NCBI RefSeq assembly: GCF_033568475.1
Contig: NC_133123.1
Location: 141,252,062-141,316,061, forward strand
DNA: 64,000 nt
Reading direction: 5' to 3'
Source: Henckelia pumila
Taxonomy: Eukaryota; Streptophyta; Magnoliopsida; Lamiales; Gesneriaceae
The notes beneath the pieces were generated by a model that was given only the letters and a program-made list of their open reading frames with translations, was not told the DNA's origin and did not search any database. Below are positions 63,125-64,000 of this stretch, piece after piece. The translations under genes and the position numbers were made by a program. Within the stretch, counting starts at the first letter, position 1. Each line of letters opens with the position of its first letter.

Positions 63125-63816
63125 TCAAACAAACTGACCAAGATACTCTTCCACTGTTTTGTATTCAACCTCCGGATAGAGCTCCGAGGACTCAACCCCG
63201 AACGACGGCTCGATCTCGAAGTATGTCTGATCCCCCTTAAAAAAACTGAGTGGTTGATCGAGAGTATTATGTTGAGAAGGATCGGAGGAGCTTCTGCAAT
63301 TTGTATCAAGACTTGTTCTGCAATTTTACCAATCTTCTTCTCCCATAACGCAACAAGATCATTGAATGAATAGATATTCTTGGGTGGCCTGATGTACAAA
63401 ATCTTGTTCAATGTTCTTGGATCATCCACTGCTTTGATTGTATATGTCCCAATATCGTGCTCAAAATTGAAGATAACTATAAAGCGAGGACAAAAACGAA
63501 GAAAGTGAGGACTATATCATTTGAATGAATTGATAATGCTGAGAAACATATACACACATATATGTAAAAATATAATACCTTTAACGTTACCATCTCCTAA
63601 GATAATCACTTTATCTCTGGGAGGAGCAGTAGCGCCTGGTTGAGCTAGCTTTGGGACCGAATAGCCCGCGAAATAGTTGGAAGACACATAGGTATAAGGT
63701 ATTCCTTGTGCTTCCACTGCTCTGCGGATTTGAGCTTTGGTTTCAAATGCAGACTTCGCTGGTTCAACAGCACGAGTGCAATCTGCATCATTCCCGAATT
63801 CCGAAGGCAAGAATCT
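63125..63816 (-). pseudogene. reductase copy 6, 3' half with frameshifted last exon
   Basis: Exon 3 is 63579-63816 (intact, RFLPSEFGNDAD, FETKAQIRR, YVSSNYFAGY). The last exon is about 63125-63476. Against the paralogues, the last exon lost roughly eight codons between KIGK and EQV (63316-63325) and one base before GGGGATCAG (about 63236-63245). The frame then leaves the family after INHSVF and would end at 63112 instead of the ancestral stop at 63125-63127. Exons 1 and 2 are not within the remaining 184 bp. This is probably a pseudogene unless the single-base loss is an assembly error. Confidence 0.8.
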
Positions 63817-63869
63817 CTGCATCATAGAACAAAATTGGCTTGGATTCACATATCACAGTTTACAACAGA

Positions 63870-64000
63870 TGTGTTAAAAATGAGACTTAGACCTAACTTA
63901 CCTCAAAAATTAGTTCAAGAGGTGAGGGTTGTTCTTGTCTATAATAAGGGCTCACAGAAACTCTATCCAACACATCTCCCACACGCCCAGGAATGAACAT
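63870..64000. other. possible LTR or other repeat end at window edge
   Basis: TGTTAAAAATGAGACTTAGA followed by CTCAAAAATTAGTTCAAGAG, GTCTATAATAAGG and CCAACACATCTCCCACACG resembles a dispersed plant repeat with a TATA-like box that often starts LTRs. It may interrupt intron 2 of copy 6. The window ends before this can be tested. Confidence 0.35.

Overview
This window is plant nuclear DNA: AT-rich, with split genes that use GT-AG introns, and with LTR retrotransposons, CACTA, hAT and Mutator-type elements, an endogenous pararetrovirus and microsatellites. The only genic theme is a family of NmrA/PCBER-type NADPH-dependent reductases (phenylcoumaran benzylic ether reductase / isoflavone-reductase-like). 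The sequence style fits a eudicot, perhaps an asterid, but the species cannot be fixed from the sequence.

All six reductase copies lie head-to-tail on the minus strand. Copy 1 (1340-3405), copy 3 (24972-27175), copy 4 (31082-32383) and copy 5 (48656-49901) have complete four-exon open frames of 308-309 aa. Copy 2 (6159-6536) is a last-exon remnant. Copy 6 (63125 to beyond 63816) is cut by the window edge and has a damaged last exon. Copies 1 and 3, with their flanks (about 1-5450 and 23236-30900), are products of one segmental duplication. The remnant copy 2 sits where copy 4 sits in the second unit. The core promoter is shared (TATATATA about 105-113 bp before the ATG, followed by TACACGAGAC), and an upstream block is conserved in front of copies 3, 4 and 5.

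The spacers are filled by nested mobile DNA. From 7.5 to 21.7 kb a tandem repeat of roughly 0.53-0.57 kb is split by a Copia retrotransposon (8257-14376, TSD AACTT) and by a CACTA-like transposon (about 15469-21063) that carries broken pieces of a PUR-alpha gene. From 33.1 to 39.9 kb a degenerate Mutator-like pair of inverted repeats with a 9-bp TSD encloses a decayed caulimovirid (coat, movement, protease, RT/RNase H and transactivator remnants plus its promoter region). A second Copia element (40615-46906, minus strand, TSD GTTAC) follows. From 52.6 to 61.6 kb a 9-kb element with long inverted repeats and TSD CTTATTTAT contains a solo LTR (56102-60124, TSD TAATA), which itself contains another solo LTR (56568-58649, TSD GAATC). 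Smaller hAT-like, inverted-repeat and foldback elements are scattered among the genes.

Functionally, the four intact reductases are probably paralogous cytosolic enzymes of lignan / 8-5' neolignan or related phenylpropanoid metabolism. Everything else looks like transposon-driven expansion of the intergenic space. No rRNA, tRNA or CRISPR features were seen.
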